Below are positions 8,310 to 17,186 of a DNA stretch of 64,000 nt, piece by piece. The position numbers and the translations under genes are program-made. Below the pieces are notes generated by a model that saw only the letters and a list, made by a program, of their open reading frames with translations, was not told where the DNA came from and ran no database searches. This DNA comes from Psychrobacter sp. Choline-02u-9 (lineage in GTDB: Bacteria > Pseudomonadota > Gammaproteobacteria > Pseudomonadales > Moraxellaceae). Location of the stretch: NCBI RefSeq assembly GCF_002836505.1, contig NZ_PJBF01000056.1, positions 43,058 to 107,057 of the forward strand, read 5' to 3'. Each line of letters opens with the position of its first letter. The first letter of the stretch is position 1.

Positions 8310-10508
8310 TTATAATTGATATAACCGTATAATGTTAGGGAAACCTAGCAGCGAGCGTAGTTCACGGATACCCTGTGCTAAATGGTTGCGACTACGTACC
8401 ACGATATGAATGATGGTATCAGTATTGCGAACATCAACGGTTTCAACCCCCATATTGAGCTGGCGTAAGTGATAAATAACTTCACTAATTTGCTCGTCAC
8501 TAAGCGCAATTGAGAGCTTTAAATAAGCAGGAAAACGAATCTTACCGCTGTTTTTTAGATCGTGCTCACCGATGTCGCCTTGTTTGACTGCATTGTCATT
8601 GCGCCAACGTAATTGGATCACCTGATAAGGATTGTCTTTGCGGATATCGTCCAGTGAGAAACACTTATGTCGATGAACGACCAAACCATGACGCGATAAA
8701 TGCCCTACGATAGGATCGCCATATATCGGATGACAGCAATTGGCAAAATCAAGCTCGACGCCAGCAGCATTAGCGATCAGCTGTTGCGGTTGGGTCATGT
8801 CGTCGCTATGTACTTTTGCCTGTAGATCGCTCAGCTCATCGCTAAATAAACGTGTCACGACTAGCTGAGGAAGTAGCGTACCTGAGCTTATTTGTTCAAA
8901 TAACGCATCTTTTTCTGTCAGACCGCGCCATTCAGTCAGGTCTTTCCAATCAGCATCTGTCAAATCATCAAAACTTTTCTGATGCGTTCTGAGCGCACGA
9001 TCTAATGCTTGCCTGCCATGGTGTTGTTTGTCAGCGACAGATAAATCTTTGAACCAACGTAAAATCTCTTCACGGGCTTTGTTAGTCACTACAAATCCCA
9101 ACCACTCAGCTTTTGGTTCTGAGTGGCTGTTCACTTCTATCTCAACGGACTGTCCATTTTTTACCACGGTACCGAGCTTTGCAGCTTTACCATCGATATT
9201 TGCACCAACGGCAACGTTACCAATCATAGGCCCGACCGCGTAGGCAAAATCTAGCGCCGTTGCACCCTGTGGAAGCTCGTAAGCACGCCCTTGAGGACTG
9301 TAGCAAATTATTTTACTAGAGTGCAGGTAATCCATCAGCTCATTAATAGTAGAGACTGCTGCTGAAAAATCAGGACTGTTTTCATTCAGATTGTCTTCAT
9401 CGACCAAATCCTTCATGTTGCGCAATGACGCTTGGATAACCGACTGACTGACATCAGATGCGTGCTCTGCGCCGATGACCCCAAGTCTTGCAGCGCTCTG
9501 CATTTGCTTAGTCAATATAGTAACTTTTACCACGTCATTATCACGCTCATAGATGAGGGTGAGGGATTGGTTACCACCTGGCAGCGGACGACGAATATTA
9601 TCCGCAATATGGGTATCATCAATCTGATATTTTTTGATTAGATAATAGGCTAGCTTGTCGCAGGCTTCGATATTGTCGAGGACGATTTCAAACGCATAGT
9701 GACGTAGTAGCGCATTAATCTCACCGCGATTGCGGAAAAACTGACGATATATGACCACACGATTGTCTAAGACTTTGACCAGACCATTGAGATCCAAGTT
9801 GTTTAGCACGATACTCAAATAACGATGAATCGACTCTCTTTGAAAGTTTCGTCCAAGCCCATGTTGTAACAGTTTATCAGACAGCTTGTTGTACATATCA
9901 GAGTCTAAATTGCGATAACACAATACTTCGATATAGTCAGCAATATCATTCAGACCCATTAATCGGGCAAATGGCACATAAAAATCCAAGGTTTCTTGAG
10001 CTGTGGTGCGTTGCTTCTCAGGACGTACCGCGTCTAGCGTAGACATATTATGTAGACGGTCAGCAAGCTTGATAATGAGTACACGCGGATCAGCGAGAGT
10101 GGCGGTTAAAATTTTATGAAAGGTGGCCGCTTTATTCTGCTGCTTGTTATGTGAAGAGGACTTTAGCTTGGTCACACCATCGACCAATCTTGATACAGTT
10201 TCACCATAACGCTGCTTGATTTGCTCATCACTAACTTCGGTGTCTTCGACCGTATCATGCAGGATTGCTGCAATGATGGTATCTCGATCTAAGCGAAAGC
10301 CCGCTAGTATCTCAGCGACAGCGATTGGATGCGTGATATAAGGTTCCCCTGATTTGCGCTTGTCTTTAATGTGCGCAATATCTCCGAACTCACAAGCATC
10401 AACAATATCACGGCGCTCAGCAGCAGTGAGATAACCTACCGAACGTAGTAAATTATATTGAGCATCATCGACGAGGTGATGACTGAGTTTGGGTAGGGTT
10501 TGACTCAT
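8310..10508 (-). CDS. spoT: SpoT-type (p)ppGpp hydrolase with degenerate synthetase domain
   Basis: 732 residues. The HD hydrolase half is intact: YITHPI with H60, LHDTVEDT with H84-D85, and IKLADRLHNM. The synthetase half (about 245-370) keeps the frame but has lost its motifs. The segment equivalent to R-x-K-x-x-x-S-I-Y reads DNRVVIYR, and the usual K-D-Y-I-A-x-P-K-x-N-G-Y-Q-S-L-H-T segment is reduced to RRPLPGGNQSLTL. A TGS domain (about 405-465) and a C-terminal ACT domain follow. It should therefore degrade (p)ppGpp but probably not make it, as described for Moraxellaceae SpoT. A separate RelA would be needed elsewhere in the genome. Confidence 0.93.
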   Translation of the reverse strand: MSQTLPKLSHHLVDDAQYNLLRSVGYLTAAERRDIVDACEFGDIAHIKDKRKSGEPYITHPIAVAEILAGFRLDRDTIIAAILHDTVEDTEVSDEQIKQRYGETVSRLVDGVTKLKSSSHNKQQNKAATFHKILTATLADPRVLIIKLADRLHNMSTLDAVRPEKQRTTAQETLDFYVPFARLMGLNDIADYIEVLCYRNLDSDMYNKLSDKLLQHGLGRNFQRESIHRYLSIVLNNLDLNGLVKVLDNRVVIYRQFFRNRGEINALLRHYAFEIVLDNIEACDKLAYYLIKKYQIDDTHIADNIRRPLPGGNQSLTLIYERDNDVVKVTILTKQMQSAARLGVIGAEHASDVSQSVIQASLRNMKDLVDEDNLNENSPDFSAAVSTINELMDYLHSSKIICYSPQGRAYELPQGATALDFAYAVGPMIGNVAVGANIDGKAAKLGTVVKNGQSVEIEVNSHSEPKAEWLGFVVTNKAREEILRWFKDLSVADKQHHGRQALDRALRTHQKSFDDLTDADWKDLTEWRGLTEKDALFEQISSGTLLPQLVVTRLFSDELSDLQAKVHSDDMTQPQQLIANAAGVELDFANCCHPIYGDPIVGHLSRHGLVVHRHKCFSLDDIRKDNPYQVIQLRWRNDNAVKQGDIGEHDLKNSGKIRFPAYLKLSIALSDEQISEVIYHLRQLNMGVETVDVRNTDTIIHIVVRSRNHLAQGIRELRSLLGFPNIIRLYQL

Positions 10509-10847
10509 AAAATAATGATCCTATTTTCCATGACCTACTTATTGGGCCACTTACCGAAGCAAATGGAGGCTAAATAATGACCTACCATACAAAACTTAAG
10601 GATGAGTACGCCATTCTCTAATTAATCGCAAATCGCTTTCAATGTCAACTGATAAGCGTGTAGGCGATGAAAAAATTTCACTCAGTGGTCTATTTTGGAG
10701 ATAAATGGTGACCAAAATAGCCAATGCATTATTATTACAACCAAAAAACCACAGCCTATGCTGTGGTCTCTATAGTTGATCAAGATGTGTATTTATTTTA
10801 TAAAAAAACTATTGGCTTTATAAAATACATCTTATCAAAACAGCTTA
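10509..10847. other. intergenic region rpoZ-spoT
   Basis: AT-rich, no convincing ORF. The rpoZ-proximal end carries a minus-strand terminator, so spoT probably has its own promoter in the remainder. Confidence 0.5.
10743..10767 (-). terminator. rho-independent terminator after rpoZ
   Basis: Arms ACCACAGC (10748-10755) and GCTGTGGT (10760-10767) with a 4-base loop. On the minus strand the stem is followed by TTTTTT, so it ends the gmk-rpoZ side and uncouples spoT. Confidence 0.85.
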
Positions 10848-11108
10848 TTAGAAGCTGTGGTCGCCTGACAATGCTAAATCTAATGAGCTAGTAGCAAAAT
10901 TATGCTCTGGCTGATTTAGGATATCGCGTGTGATTTTGCCAGCGGCAATTTCACGTAATGCCAATACTGTAGGCTTGTCGTTATCAACGTCAACCAACGG
11001 CTCGGCAATACCTTTGGCCAATTGACGGGCGCGTTTGCTTGCGACCAAAATTAGCTCAAAGCGATTATCAACATTATCCAAACAATCTTCAATCGTCACT
11101 CGTGCCAT
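10848..11108 (-). CDS. rpoZ: DNA-directed RNA polymerase omega subunit
   Basis: 86 residues. The N-terminus [23 protein letters not shown] is the omega signature, followed by the conserved [10 protein letters not shown] and a mid-protein [11 protein letters not shown]. Omega helps fold and retain the beta' subunit and forms part of a ppGpp binding site in E. coli RNA polymerase, which fits its place between gmk and spoT. ATG start; a terminator follows. Confidence 0.97.
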   Translation of the reverse strand: MARVTIEDCLDNVDNRFELILVASKRARQLAKGIAEPLVDVDNDKPTVLALREIAAGKITRDILNQPEHNFATSSLDLALSGDHSF

Positions 11109-11272
11109 AAATAGCTACCTCGGTTGTTTTTATTAGTAACGGACCTTGCCCGCCACTCAATAAAAATAATATCAAAAATATAAAGGGGGATAGCTAAATA
11201 TTATAGCATTTTTTGCCAAGTCGCGTAGTTGCTTTTTATATCTACTTACGAGATTAGCTGCTTGTGCTTAGT

Positions 11273-11899
11273 TTACTCTTCTACCTGAGCGTTTAGCAAG
11301 TTGCTAATCGTACGATGATAGCGCTGCTGCTGACGACCAAGTGTCTGCCTGTCGGCCACGATGATGGCTTTTAGCTCAGCTAAGGCTACATCAAAATTAT
11401 CATTGATCACTACATAGTCGGCATTCACATATTGTGTCATTTCGGTGACCGCGCCAGCTAGACGGCGCTCTATAACTTCTACAGAATCCTGCGCGCGGGT
11501 TGAGAGACGTTGACGTAATGTCGCAATGCTAGGTGGTAGAATAAAAACCATAATGGCATCGGGAAAGATATTTCTGATTTGCGTCGCCCCTTGCCAGTCA
11601 ATCTCCAAAATAACGTCAATACCCGCCGCTAGCTGGGTACGAACACTTTCCTCTGACGTGCCATAATAGTTACCAAATACTTCAGCATGCTCTAGAAATA
11701 GACCTGCATTGATACCATTGGTAAAACTATCGGTATCTGTGAAATGATAGTGCTGACCATCAATCTCGCCTGGACGTGGTGCGCGAGTGGTATGAGAGAC
11801 GCTGACAGTCAAGTCATTGGTGGTCGCAAGCAATTGCTTGACCAGTGAGGTCTTGCCAGTACCTGAAGCGGCAGTAACGATGAATAATGAACCTGTCAT
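11273..11899 (-). CDS. gmk: guanylate kinase
   Basis: 208 residues. The P-loop is ASGTGKTSL; the GMP-binding segment is [19 protein letters not shown], followed by VFGNYYGTS and [11 protein letters not shown]. It phosphorylates GMP to GDP with ATP. First gene of the minus-strand group and divergent from ispH. The 5' leader region contains a hairpin followed by a T-run (12005-12034), which could attenuate or process its transcript. Confidence 0.97.
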   Translation of the reverse strand: MTGSLFIVTAASGTGKTSLVKQLLATTNDLTVSVSHTTRAPRPGEIDGQHYHFTDTDSFTNGINAGLFLEHAEVFGNYYGTSEESVRTQLAAGIDVILEIDWQGATQIRNIFPDAIMVFILPPSIATLRQRLSTRAQDSVEVIERRLAGAVTEMTQYVNADYVVINDNFDVALAELKAIIVADRQTLGRQQQRYHRTISNLLNAQVEE

Positions 11900-12004
11900 A
11901 CAATTTATCCTAATAGAAGGTGTCTTAGTAACTCGTAAAATGTATTGTAATAAATGCGTGTTGATAAAAAGTTAAGCAGTGCCTCAGTCAAAAACAAAGA
12001 CTGG

Positions 12005-12034
12005 AAAAAATAAAAAACGCCATCATGTATGGCG
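12005..12034 (-). terminator. hairpin with T-run on the minus strand upstream of gmk
   Basis: Arms CGCCAT (12018-12023) and ATGGCG (12029-12034). Read on the minus strand, the stem is followed by TTTTTTATTTTTT. It looks like an intrinsic terminator, yet no minus-strand gene lies upstream. It therefore ends either a very short RNA or a gmk leader. Confidence 0.6.
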
Positions 12035-12070
12035 ATAGAAATTATAATAGATGCATTATTATAAACTGCT

Positions 12071-12098
12071 TTTATACAAGTTAAAGCTGGTTTTGCAA
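12071..12098 (-). promoter_or_regulatory. putative sigma-70 promoter on the minus strand
   Basis: On the minus strand: TTGCAA (12093-12098), a 16-base spacer and TATAAA (12071-12076). A transcript starting here would meet the 12005-12034 hairpin after roughly 30-60 bases. Read by eye only. Confidence 0.35.
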
Positions 12099-12272
12099 TA
12101 TGTCGTAAGCATGCTGAGATTTGCCTATAAAATATTGCTATGAGTAGACAGCTATTTTAGAGAGCGACAAAAGCAAATTATGCTAAAGTAGAGCATTGAT
12201 TTCGCCCCAACTTTTGAATAAAAAATTCAAAAATACGTTTTAACTATAAATTATCCAATGATAGGCCTTTTT

Positions 12273-13229
12273 ATGCAAATTTATCTTGCCAATCCCCGTG
12301 GATTTTGTGCTGGTGTGGACCGTGCAATTGCGATTGTTAATGAAGCATTGACACGTTTCGAGCCGCCTATTTATGTCCGTCATGAAGTTGTGCATAATAA
12401 GTTTGTGGTGTCAGACTTGGCCAATCGTGGTGCGGTATTTGTTGAAGAGCTTCACGAAGTGCCAGATGGCTCCATCGTTATTTTCTCCGCTCATGGAGTT
12501 TCAAAAGCAGTTGAAGATGAGGCTGAGCGTCGTGATTTGACGGTGTTTGATGCAACATGCCCTTTGGTAACTAAAGTGCATATCGAAGTGGCAAAGTTTG
12601 CGCAAGATGGCATGGATGCCGTGTTAATAGGACATGCAGGACATCCGGAAGTCGAAGGCACGATGGGGCGTTTCAACCGTCGCCATGGTGGGCAGATTCA
12701 TCTGGTCGAAGATGAAGGTGATGTGGCTGCATTGACTGTACAAGATGCTGAACGCTTGGCATTTGTGACTCAGACAACCTTGTCAATGGATGATACTGCT
12801 CGCGTTATCGATGCGCTGCGTGAAAAATTCCCTAGTATCCAAGGCCCTCGTAAAGACGACATTTGCTATGCCACACAGAACCGCCAAGATGCGGTAAAAG
12901 ATTTGGCCAGTCGCTGTGAAGTAGTCTTGGTAGTTGGTTCGCCAAACTCATCAAACTCCAATCGCTTGCGTGAGCTGGCTGAGCGTATGAATTGCCGAGC
13001 GTATTTAATCGATAATGCCAGTGAGATGGACAAGCGTTGGTTAGATGGTGTGCAGAGTATAGGCGTGACCGCTGGTGCATCCGCGCCCGAAGTGTTGATC
13101 CAAGAAGTATTGCAACAGTTGCAAGACTGGGGTGGCGATCTACCTAGTGAGCTATCTGGTATTGAAGAAAATGTGACGTTTAGTTTGCCGAAAGCGTTGC
13201 GGATACCTGTTACTCAGGTTGGTAAGTAA
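12273..13229 (+). CDS. ispH: 4-hydroxy-3-methylbut-2-enyl diphosphate reductase
   Basis: 318 residues from the ATG at 12273. An upstream ATG at 12258 is possible, but this start puts the first cluster cysteine at C12, as in E. coli. The three 4Fe-4S ligands are visible in GFCAGVD, DATCPLV and [11 protein letters not shown]. Conserved HEVVHN, SAHGVS and the [11 protein letters not shown] substrate loop are present. It makes IPP and DMAPP in the last step of the MEP isoprenoid pathway. It starts a plus-strand run with a small membrane protein and a thioesterase-like gene. Confidence 0.97.
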   Translation: MQIYLANPRGFCAGVDRAIAIVNEALTRFEPPIYVRHEVVHNKFVVSDLANRGAVFVEELHEVPDGSIVIFSAHGVSKAVEDEAERRDLTVFDATCPLVTKVHIEVAKFAQDGMDAVLIGHAGHPEVEGTMGRFNRRHGGQIHLVEDEGDVAALTVQDAERLAFVTQTTLSMDDTARVIDALREKFPSIQGPRKDDICYATQNRQDAVKDLASRCEVVLVVGSPNSSNSNRLRELAERMNCRAYLIDNASEMDKRWLDGVQSIGVTAGASAPEVLIQEVLQQLQDWGGDLPSELSGIEENVTFSLPKALRIPVTQVGK

Positions 13230-13282
13230 CTAATATTCGTGTTTGTATTTGTATGAACCATCATTGATATGGATAAGGTCGC

Positions 13283-13528
13283 ATGAAAGAACCAAAAGCC
13301 AGATTTGTATTGGCAGAGGCCACGCTCGCTGAAGTCGATAAGCAACTAAAACTCAACATGCTAGTGATGGCAGCAGTGGTTTTCGTATTGTTTATGAATA
13401 TCATGAAGTTTATGGCAGAAAAAAGCTTTTTCTACGCGATGCTCGCAGTAGTCATGGTCTGTTTATTATTTTTCATACAAAAGGCTCGCCGTATTCTCAC
13501 GCTAAGAAAACAAGAGCTTATTCATTAA
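13283..13528 (+). CDS. small two-helix membrane protein, unknown
   Basis: 81 residues: a charged N-terminal helix (about 1-25), two hydrophobic helices (about 27-43 and 49-65) and a basic C-terminal tail (QKARRILTLRKQELIH). The charge pattern suggests both ends are cytoplasmic. AAGG precedes the ATG. It lies 53 bases after ispH and 57 before the thioesterase-like gene on the same strand. I recognise no family. Confidence 0.6.
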   Translation: MKEPKARFVLAEATLAEVDKQLKLNMLVMAAVVFVLFMNIMKFMAEKSFFYAMLAVVMVCLLFFIQKARRILTLRKQELIH

Positions 13529-13585
13529 TAGAAAGTACAAGCCTAAATAAAAAATACAGATGAAAGTACCAAATATAGGATAGCT

Positions 13586-14401
13586 ATGACTGCTTACTAC
13601 AAATTTGTTAAACGAGAATTACAAGAAGACGGTGTCAGTGTGGCGCATTATCAGCCAACCAAGCATGCTCAAGGTGCTTGGAATGAGCATGAGCAGCACA
13701 TGGCGCCAGCAACAGGCCTACTGACAGCTGAGATCAATAGCTTTGCGCCGCAGCCTAACACCCGTATTGCACGTGTGAGCCTCGATATCTTGGGGCTAAT
13801 ACCGCTTGACGATTTTACTATCACTACTCGCTGTATCCGACCAGGCAAGACTATTGAGCTGGTCGAAGCGGTCATGAGTAGCCGTGGCCGTGACGCCATT
13901 ATAGCAAGAGCGTGGCGACTAATTACTCAAAATACCAGCGAGATTGCCGGACTTGAAGATCAACCAGCAGAATACAAACCTGAAGAGTTGCCAGTTTGGG
14001 AAGGTATGAAAGGCTGGCCGGGCGGTTTTATTGAAAGCGTACGTCTAGTAGCGACAGAAGACCGCCGTTCTGGTCGCGGTATGGTATGGATTACCAATGA
14101 TCTCGACATGGTAGAAGGCGAGCCGACTGATGATTTGGTGCATCTATTAGGTATGGTCGATACTGCCAATGGTGTTGTACCAAGATTGGGTCTTGGTTTG
14201 TCTAAGTTAGAATGGATGTTTCCCAATACTGATTTGCAAATCCATATGCATCGCTCGCCAAAAGGTCGCTGGCTGGGTATCGAGGCTGTACAACAATATG
14301 GCGACGACGGTATCGGATTGACAAGTGCGGTATTGCACGATATACATGGGCCTTTTGGTCGTAGTGAGCAAATTCTTACTATTCGTCCGATGCCACGTTA
14401 A
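13586..14401 (+). CDS. acyl-CoA thioesterase-like (double hot-dog) protein
   Basis: 271 residues, cytosolic. The pattern fits a TesB/4HBT_3-type double hot-dog protein. An N-terminal half contains W-N-E-H-E-Q-H-M-A-P-A-T-G and ARVSLDILGLIPL followed by CIRPGKTIELVEAVMSSRG. A second half contains VDTANGVVPRLGLG and WLGIEAVQQYGDDGIGLTSA. These proteins hydrolyse acyl-CoA thioesters; the substrate cannot be told. AGGA precedes the ATG. It probably shares a transcript with the small membrane protein before it. Confidence 0.75.
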   Translation: MTAYYKFVKRELQEDGVSVAHYQPTKHAQGAWNEHEQHMAPATGLLTAEINSFAPQPNTRIARVSLDILGLIPLDDFTITTRCIRPGKTIELVEAVMSSRGRDAIIARAWRLITQNTSEIAGLEDQPAEYKPEELPVWEGMKGWPGGFIESVRLVATEDRRSGRGMVWITNDLDMVEGEPTDDLVHLLGMVDTANGVVPRLGLGLSKLEWMFPNTDLQIHMHRSPKGRWLGIEAVQQYGDDGIGLTSAVLHDIHGPFGRSEQILTIRPMPR

Positions 14402-14567
14402 AAGGCTAAGAGTCAGTCAGCTTATAGTTTTGAAAAATGAAATGATACGTTGTAATCAATTAATTATACAAATAATAGAGAAATAGTTTTAATAGTAGCT
14501 AACAAGACAATATTACTAAAAAGATAATATTACTAACAAGCCGATGTTAATCGACATAGAGGTTACT

Positions 14568-14642
14568 ATGAAAACCCATACTCAATTTTCAAAAAAGCTG
14601 ACGACTCTCTGGGATATATTGATAGAAGCATATTCAGAGTAG
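14568..14642 (+). CDS. candidate 24-residue small protein MKTHTQFSKKLTTLWDILIE...
   Basis: ATG at 14568 with GAGG seven bases upstream and a TAG at 14640-14642; the product is a short amphipathic, net basic peptide. A strong plus-strand terminator (14709-14744) follows 66 bases later, so a compact transcript is possible. It could equally be the leader of a small RNA, or chance. The region is upstream of, and separate from, the htpG promoter. Confidence 0.35.
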   Translation: MKTHTQFSKKLTTLWDILIEAYSE

Positions 14643-14708
14643 TTGCTGTTGTTTGCACTTTGATTGCTATATCAGAAAATGACTGAGCAAATAAATAACT
14701 GATACCAG

Positions 14709-14744
14709 AACACCGCCTTGGTGAACAAGCGCGGTGTTTTTTAT
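14709..14744 (+). terminator. rho-independent terminator upstream of htpG
   Basis: Arms AACACCGC (14709-14716) and GCGGTGTT (14731-14738) followed by TTTTATT. It ends a transcript that does not contain htpG; the nearest annotated plus-strand gene ends 308 bases earlier. Confidence 0.85.
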
Positions 14745-14761
14745 TGAATAAAGATTTTGAG

Positions 14762-14788
14762 CTTGAATTTTTTCTCAATGCCCCTATT
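14762..14788 (+). promoter_or_regulatory. sigma-32 (RpoH) heat-shock promoter of htpG
   Basis: CTTGAA (14762-14767), 13 bases, CCCCTATT (14781-14788). This matches the heat-shock consensus CTTGAA - 13-15 - CCCCATNT except for one or two bases. It lies about 117 bases before the htpG start codon and just after the terminator, as expected for an independent heat-shock gene. Confidence 0.75.
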
Positions 14789-14904
14789 AGTATAGACAGT
14801 TTAACGGTATTGCATACGGTAAGTTCTCTAACATTATGAGAACGGCTTTAGTGAGTATATCGTTATCTGATAATAGGTCTTTCATAGAATTTAAAGGAGT
14901 TTTT

Positions 14905-16866
14905 ATGAGTGAAGCAACTCAAGCTGAAGGTCTGAATCCAGAATTAAAAAAACATACGTTTGAAGCGGAAGTGGCGCAGTTACTGCATTTGGTAACGCAT
15001 TCACTATATTCTAACGCTGATATTTTTGTCCGCGAGTTGGTATCTAATGCGTCGGATGCTTGTGATAAGTTGCGTTTTGAAGGCACAAATGATGATAGCC
15101 TTTATGAAGATGATGGCGAATTAAAAATCCGCATCGCTGTTGATGAAGCTGCCAAAACTATTACCTTTACCGACAATGGTATTGGTATGAACGAAGCCGA
15201 TGCAATCGAAAACTTAGGTACGATTGCTAAATCAGGCACCAAAGCATTTTTGGACAAATTGTCTGAATCACAGAAACAAGACGGTCAATTGATTGGTCAG
15301 TTCGGTGTTGGTTTTTATTCAGGTTTTATCGTGGCTGATACCATCAGTGTTGAATCACGTAAAGCGGGTGAGCCTGCGGATAAAGGCGTGCGCTGGGTAT
15401 CAGATGGTACTGGTAGCTTTACTGTTGAACCTATTACCAAAGACACGCGCGGTACGGCGATTACTTTGCACCTAAAAGAAGAATATAGCGAAGGCGAAGA
15501 TAGTTACTTAGATCGCAGCAAAATCAAGCGCTTGGTCAATAAATACTCTGACCATATCAGCTTGCCGATTCAGATGCGTAAAGAGATCTGGCAAGAAGAT
15601 GTAAAAGAAGACGAGAACGACGACACGCCTGCTAGTGGCGAGATGGTACTCACTGATGAGTGGGAAACAATCAACAAAGCCAGTGCACTATGGACTCGCT
15701 CTAGCTCTGAAATTGAAGATGATGAGTATGTCGATTTTTATAAGAATATCTCTTATGACATGGATGCGCCGCTTACTTGGACGCATAACCGTGTAGAGGG
15801 TCGCGTACAGTATACGCAGCTATTATATATCCCTAAAAAAGCGCCAGTCGATCTATACACTCGTGAGCAGCAGCATGGTCTAAAGCTATATGTGAAGCGC
15901 GTCTTTATCATGGACGAAGCTGAGCAATTGCTACCGATGTATTTGCGTTTTGTGAAAGGTGTGATCGATTCAGCAGATTTGCCATTGAACGTGAGCCGTG
16001 AGCTACTACAAGAGTCACGTGATGTAAAATCTATTCGTGATGGTAACGCTCGCCGTATTTTGACCTTACTTGCAAGCCTTGCTAATAGCGAAGACAATGA
16101 GAAGCAAGAGAAGTTTGCCCAATTCTATGCAGAGTTTGGTGATGTCATCAAAGAAGGTCTAGGCGAAGACGCAGGCAATCAAGAACGTATTGCTAAGCTA
16201 TTGCGTTATGCCACCAGCACCCAAGACGGTTTGGTAACAAGCTTCGAAGATTATAAAGGCCGTATGAAAGATGGTCAAAAAGCCATCTACTACCTCACCG
16301 CTGATAATCTAGCCGCTGCGAAAAACAGCCCGCAACTTGAATTATTCAAGAAAAAAGGCATCGAGGTTATCTTGATGACTAGCCGTGTTGATGAATGGGC
16401 AATGAACTTCTTGACCTCATTCGATGAGACACCGCTGCAAAACATCGCCAAAGGCGCCGTAGATTTAGGCGACTTGCAAGATGAAGCAGAAAAAGCGGAA
16501 GCGGAGAAAGCCCAAGAAACGCTAAAGCCAGTAGTTGATAAACTAAAAGCTGCATTGGGCGAGCGTGCTAAAGACGTCAAAGTGTCTACTCGTCTAGTCG
16601 ATAGTCCAGCTTGTTTGGTCGTTGGTGAAGGTGAGCTATCACCACAAATGATTCAGATGCTACAACAAATGGGTCAGGATGTACCAGCAAGTAAGCCAAC
16701 GCTAGAAGTAAACCCTGATCATCCACTCATCAAAAAGCTTGAAAGCAGTGATCAGTTTGATGATTTGGCACAGGTGATCTTTGATCAAGCATTGTTGGCA
16801 GATGGCGGTCAGCTAGACGATCCAGCCGCTTACCTAAAACGCGTCAATGAGCTATTGATGAGATAA
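14905..16866 (+). CDS. htpG: molecular chaperone HtpG (Hsp90)
   Basis: 653 residues from the ATG at 14905, which has AAAGGAG eight bases upstream; an upstream in-frame ATG at 14836 only adds a non-conserved tail. Hsp90 signatures are present: [12 protein letters not shown], the ATP pocket [27 protein letters not shown], and GQFGVGFYS. The middle domain and a C-terminal dimerisation domain follow. It refolds and matures client proteins under stress. Expression from the sigma-32-like promoter upstream is inferred. A strong terminator follows. Confidence 0.97.
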   Translation: MSEATQAEGLNPELKKHTFEAEVAQLLHLVTHSLYSNADIFVRELVSNASDACDKLRFEGTNDDSLYEDDGELKIRIAVDEAAKTITFTDNGIGMNEADAIENLGTIAKSGTKAFLDKLSESQKQDGQLIGQFGVGFYSGFIVADTISVESRKAGEPADKGVRWVSDGTGSFTVEPITKDTRGTAITLHLKEEYSEGEDSYLDRSKIKRLVNKYSDHISLPIQMRKEIWQEDVKEDENDDTPASGEMVLTDEWETINKASALWTRSSSEIEDDEYVDFYKNISYDMDAPLTWTHNRVEGRVQYTQLLYIPKKAPVDLYTREQQHGLKLYVKRVFIMDEAEQLLPMYLRFVKGVIDSADLPLNVSRELLQESRDVKSIRDGNARRILTLLASLANSEDNEKQEKFAQFYAEFGDVIKEGLGEDAGNQERIAKLLRYATSTQDGLVTSFEDYKGRMKDGQKAIYYLTADNLAAAKNSPQLELFKKKGIEVILMTSRVDEWAMNFLTSFDETPLQNIAKGAVDLGDLQDEAEKAEAEKAQETLKPVVDKLKAALGERAKDVKVSTRLVDSPACLVVGEGELSPQMIQMLQQMGQDVPASKPTLEVNPDHPLIKKLESSDQFDDLAQVIFDQALLADGGQLDDPAAYLKRVNELLMR

Positions 16867-16882
16867 TGTTTAGTAATTAGTA

Positions 16883-16919
16883 AAAAAAGGAGGCTTTATT
16901 TAAGAGGCCTCCTTTTTTA
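16883..16919 (+). terminator. rho-independent terminator after htpG
   Basis: Arms AAAAAAGGAGGC and GCCTCCTTTTTT with a loop of about 12 bases, 16 bases after the stop codon. Confidence 0.92.
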
Positions 16920-17186
16920 TTTGAATTTTTGGCAAAATTTGAGTGAATTTTACAAATCAGCCTTATCCTCTTAACCGACAATCCGTTACAATCGCGATAG
17001 ATTAGCGAGCTAAAATATTAGGCAATGCTAGTCATCTTCTATAATCACTCCATCGTGAATTCAATATAAATCGATGTCTGCATGCTGTACAAAAAATCGT
17101 CAATTGATTGCACCGCGCGGCTGTTACATTAAGATAATTATCATTGAGTCATTTTATTTTTCTCGACTGGCTAGAGGTCTAAGTCT
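16919..17186. other. intergenic region between htpG and the C13 peptidase gene
   Basis: No gene seen. The distal end carries a promoter-like element and a GATAATTATC palindrome (see 17108-17142). Confidence 0.5.
17108..17142 (+). promoter_or_regulatory. putative promoter with Fur-like palindrome
   Basis: TTGCAC (17108-17113), 16 bases, TAAGAT (17130-17135). The perfect palindrome GATAATTATC (17133-17142) overlaps the -10 and resembles the core of Fur boxes. It lies about 45 bases before the C13 peptidase start. The match to a full 19-bp Fur box is partial. Confidence 0.4.

Larger units (their letters stand above)
11900..12272. other. divergent intergenic region gmk / ispH
   Basis: No protein-coding gene seen. 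It must hold promoters for both directions. It also contains a minus-strand hairpin with T-run (12005-12034) and a promoter-like pair just upstream of that (12071-12098). Confidence 0.5.

Noticed and set aside
14566..14778. 70-codon minus-strand frame upstream of htpG
   Set aside because: It runs across a strong plus-strand terminator and part of the heat-shock promoter; composition is not protein-like.
16290..16580. Minus-strand frame inside htpG
   Set aside because: Shadow of a well-conserved Hsp90 coding region.
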